Source: Ahaetulla prasina
Lineage: Eukaryota > Chordata > Lepidosauria > Squamata > Colubridae
Direction: 5' to 3'
Assembly: GCF_028640845.1 (NCBI RefSeq)
Contig: NC_080543.1
Location: 7,265,459 to 7,329,458 of the forward strand
DNA: 64,000 nucleotides
Shown: one piece after another, positions 62,468-64,000 of the stretch
How the letters are laid out: each line of letters starts with the position of its first letter
Position numbering within the stretch: position 1 is the first letter of the stretch
The notes under the pieces: model-generated
What the model saw: only the letters and a program-made list of their open reading frames with translations
Told to the model about the DNA's origin: nothing
Database searches by the model: none
Program-made: the position numbers and the translations under genes

Positions 62468-62914
62468 ATGTCCACCTTTGCTTTGAGGTAATCCAGAGGC
62501 ACATAAAAGCAAACCCACTCCGACTTTTCTCCATGGCTTAGTCCTTTTTTTTCAGAAGACTGATTCAATACAGAAATCCACCTCTTTTATTATATATAGA
62601 TCAAGGTTAGGGAATTAATGGGAGCGAAAGACAAAGACAGGAACGGAAACAAAAGGGGGTATTGAACATCTAAATGGAAGCGTTTTTATCGGTCCTCAGC
62701 CATAATTCATGCACATTACAAGGCAAGAATTCATAGATTGGGCACAGGTTAATAAAATAAAACAAAGGGAGTCAGGCAGAGACAAATTTTTAACAGCTCA
62801 CATTGATCCATGAAATAAATTCTCATCCACATCTCACCTCATTGTTCCTTAAATTGCTCTTCCCCCCCCCCCAGGTTCACCAACTCCAAATTCCGTTGAC
62901 GTTGGAGCTTTAAA
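62468..62914. other. Nothing recognised
   Basis: No repeat or gene recognised; a C run at about 62864. Confidence 0.45.
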
Positions 62915-63245
62915 TACAGGTTTGTCCTTGACTCATGCCCACGAAATTTCTGCTGCTGAGCGAGACAGTTGTTAAATGAGTTTTGCCCTGCTTTATGACC
63001 TTGCTTGCCAAGGTTGTTAAGTGAAGCACTGCCGTTGTTCAATTAGCCGCACGGTTGTTAAGGGAAACTGGCTTCCCCCATTGACTTTGCTTGTCAGAAG
63101 GTGGCCAAAGGGGATCACGTGACGCAACCGTCGTAAATACGAGTCAGTTTGCCAAGCATCCGAATGTTGATCACGTGATCATGAGGATACTGCAATGGTT
63201 GCATGTGTGAAAAATGGTCATAAGTCACTTTTTTCGGTGCCCTTG
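62915..63245 (-). mobile_element. Tigger-like element, minus orientation
   Basis: ATACAGGTTTGTCCTTGACT left; interior in reverse order (GGTTGTTAAGTGAAGCACTG, CCATTGACTTTGCTTGTC, GGGGATCACGTGACGCAACC, ATGTTGATCACGTGATCATG) and GGTCATAAGTCACTTTTTTC right. Confidence 0.75.
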
Positions 63246-63246
63246 C

Positions 63247-64000
63247 AGAAGTGGTATTCAACCGGTTCGGACTGGTTCGGGCGAATTGGTAGTTCCGACG
63301 ATCAGCTGGCCCCGCCCACCAGTGGTGAGTTGCTACCGGTTCTCGCCGGTTCGTGAGAGCCTGTATTTATTATTTATTTATTTATTTATTTATTTAAATT
63401 TTTATACCGCCCTTCTCCCGAAGGACTCAGGGCGGTGTACAGCCAAAGTTAAAAACAATTAAATATACAAAATTAAAATATCAATTTAAAATACATATTC
63501 AATAATGGCCAAATTAAAACCGTCAATTGATCCAACCTAAAATACCCCATATAAAGATTACAAAAAATTAAAATTTGGAAATTTAAAAATCAAGCCAGTC
63601 CCGCTTGGATAAATAAATAAGTTTTTAATTCCCGGCGAAAGGTCCGAAGGTCAGATAATTGGCGCAAACCGGGGGGAAGTTCATTCCAGAGCGTCGATGC
63701 TCCAACAGAGAAGGCCCTTCCTCTGAGGGCCGCCAGCCGGCATTGCTTGGCTGACGGCACCCTGAGAAGACCCTCTCTGTGAGAGCGTACGGGTCGGTGG
63801 GAGGCATAAGGTAGTGGAAATCTTGATATGAGAGCAAATCAGTTCGCTTCTAACGTTAGTTGGGCCCTCCCACCCTGTGCTATACCTACAGTACCTTTAT
63901 TCCTTTGTTTTTAGCTCAGCTGTAAGGCGCGGTGGAGTGGATTGTTATGCCTCAGCTGTTTTTTTCATCAATGCGCTTGCGTGAAATGCAGCTTTGGCGT
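63247..64000. mobile_element. hAT-like element(s) split by an L2-like 3' end, running off the window
   Basis: CAGAAGTGGTATTCAACCGG left, a second start CAGTGGTGAGTTGCTACCGG at about 63321, then the L2-like insertion (63362-63838). After it come TAGTTGGGCCCTCCCACC, GCGCGGTGGAGTGGATTGTT and TGCGCTTGCGTG, interior sequence shared with 29200-29290 and 51190-51260. No right end before the window stops. Confidence 0.6.
63362..63838 (-). mobile_element. L2-like LINE 3' end nested in hAT-like element
   Basis: (TTTA)n then TTTTTATACCGCCCTTCTCC and GAAGGACTCAGGGCGG; minus frame 63625-63837 includes TDPYALTERVFSGCRQPSNA, a frameshifted version of the RPVRSHREGLLR region seen at 11942. Confidence 0.8.

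Overview
This window is repeat-dense vertebrate nuclear DNA, most likely from a squamate reptile and probably an advanced (colubroid) snake. The evidence is several copies of a SINE matching Sauria SINEs (squamate-specific), many CR1/L3-type LINE 3' ends that run into (ATTCT/AATAG)n tails as described for snake genomes, classic CR1 LINE remnants, a 1.4 kb GATA/GGAT array of the Bkm type, L1, L2-like and R4-type LINE fragments, and very many hAT-like terminal-inverted-repeat elements. I found no convincing host gene. Almost every long open frame is a LINE remnant, part of an LTR, or an artefact of a tandem repeat. One weak exon candidate lies at about 9.93-10.27 kb, and one host-like coiled-coil coding remnant sits inside a transposon at about 30.1-30.5 kb.

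Layout. 0-6 kb: a pyrimidine array split by a hAT element, SINEs, a hAT carrying a solo LTR, and a second solo LTR. 6-14 kb: a (TA)n array beside a Penelope-like terminus, a 28-bp minisatellite, a hAT-like element filled with a 41-bp minisatellite, and a CR1/L2/CR1-L3 nest. 14.8-16.1 kb: the GATA array. 16-24 kb: nested CR1, Tigger-like, SINE and hAT insertions, an L2-like LINE broken by an L1 and a solo LTR, and the longest LINE reverse-transcriptase remnant (22.3-23.1 kb). 24-34 kb: a cluster of solo LTRs and hAT elements with readable target duplications. 34-42 kb: a four-layer nest around a 1.3 kb hAT, then more LTRs. 42-50 kb: compound tetranucleotide arrays, an R4 fragment and a recent 2.09 kb tandem duplication. 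50-58 kb: LTR, CR1, SINE and pentamer arrays and a large inverted repeat of Penelope-like termini. 58-61 kb: two R4-type LINE 3' ends in one shared TAA microsatellite. 61-64 kb: LTR, SINE and hAT/L2 remnants.

The most notable signal is a set of eleven solo LTRs and no internal retroviral sequence. Eight have 5-bp target duplications, seven exact and one with a single mismatch. Ten of them, in three related families, carry a reading frame that enters at the first base of the LTR in the same phase in every family. It encodes an acidic Ser/Asp/Glu stretch, then a basic Arg-rich tail, and ends shortly before the TATA box. This suggests an element whose last ORF overlaps its 3' LTR. Other notable signals are hammerhead-ribozyme-like cores in three repeat families, hAT hairpin elements as short as 59 bp with perfect 8-bp duplications, and the R4 insertions in trinucleotide repeats.
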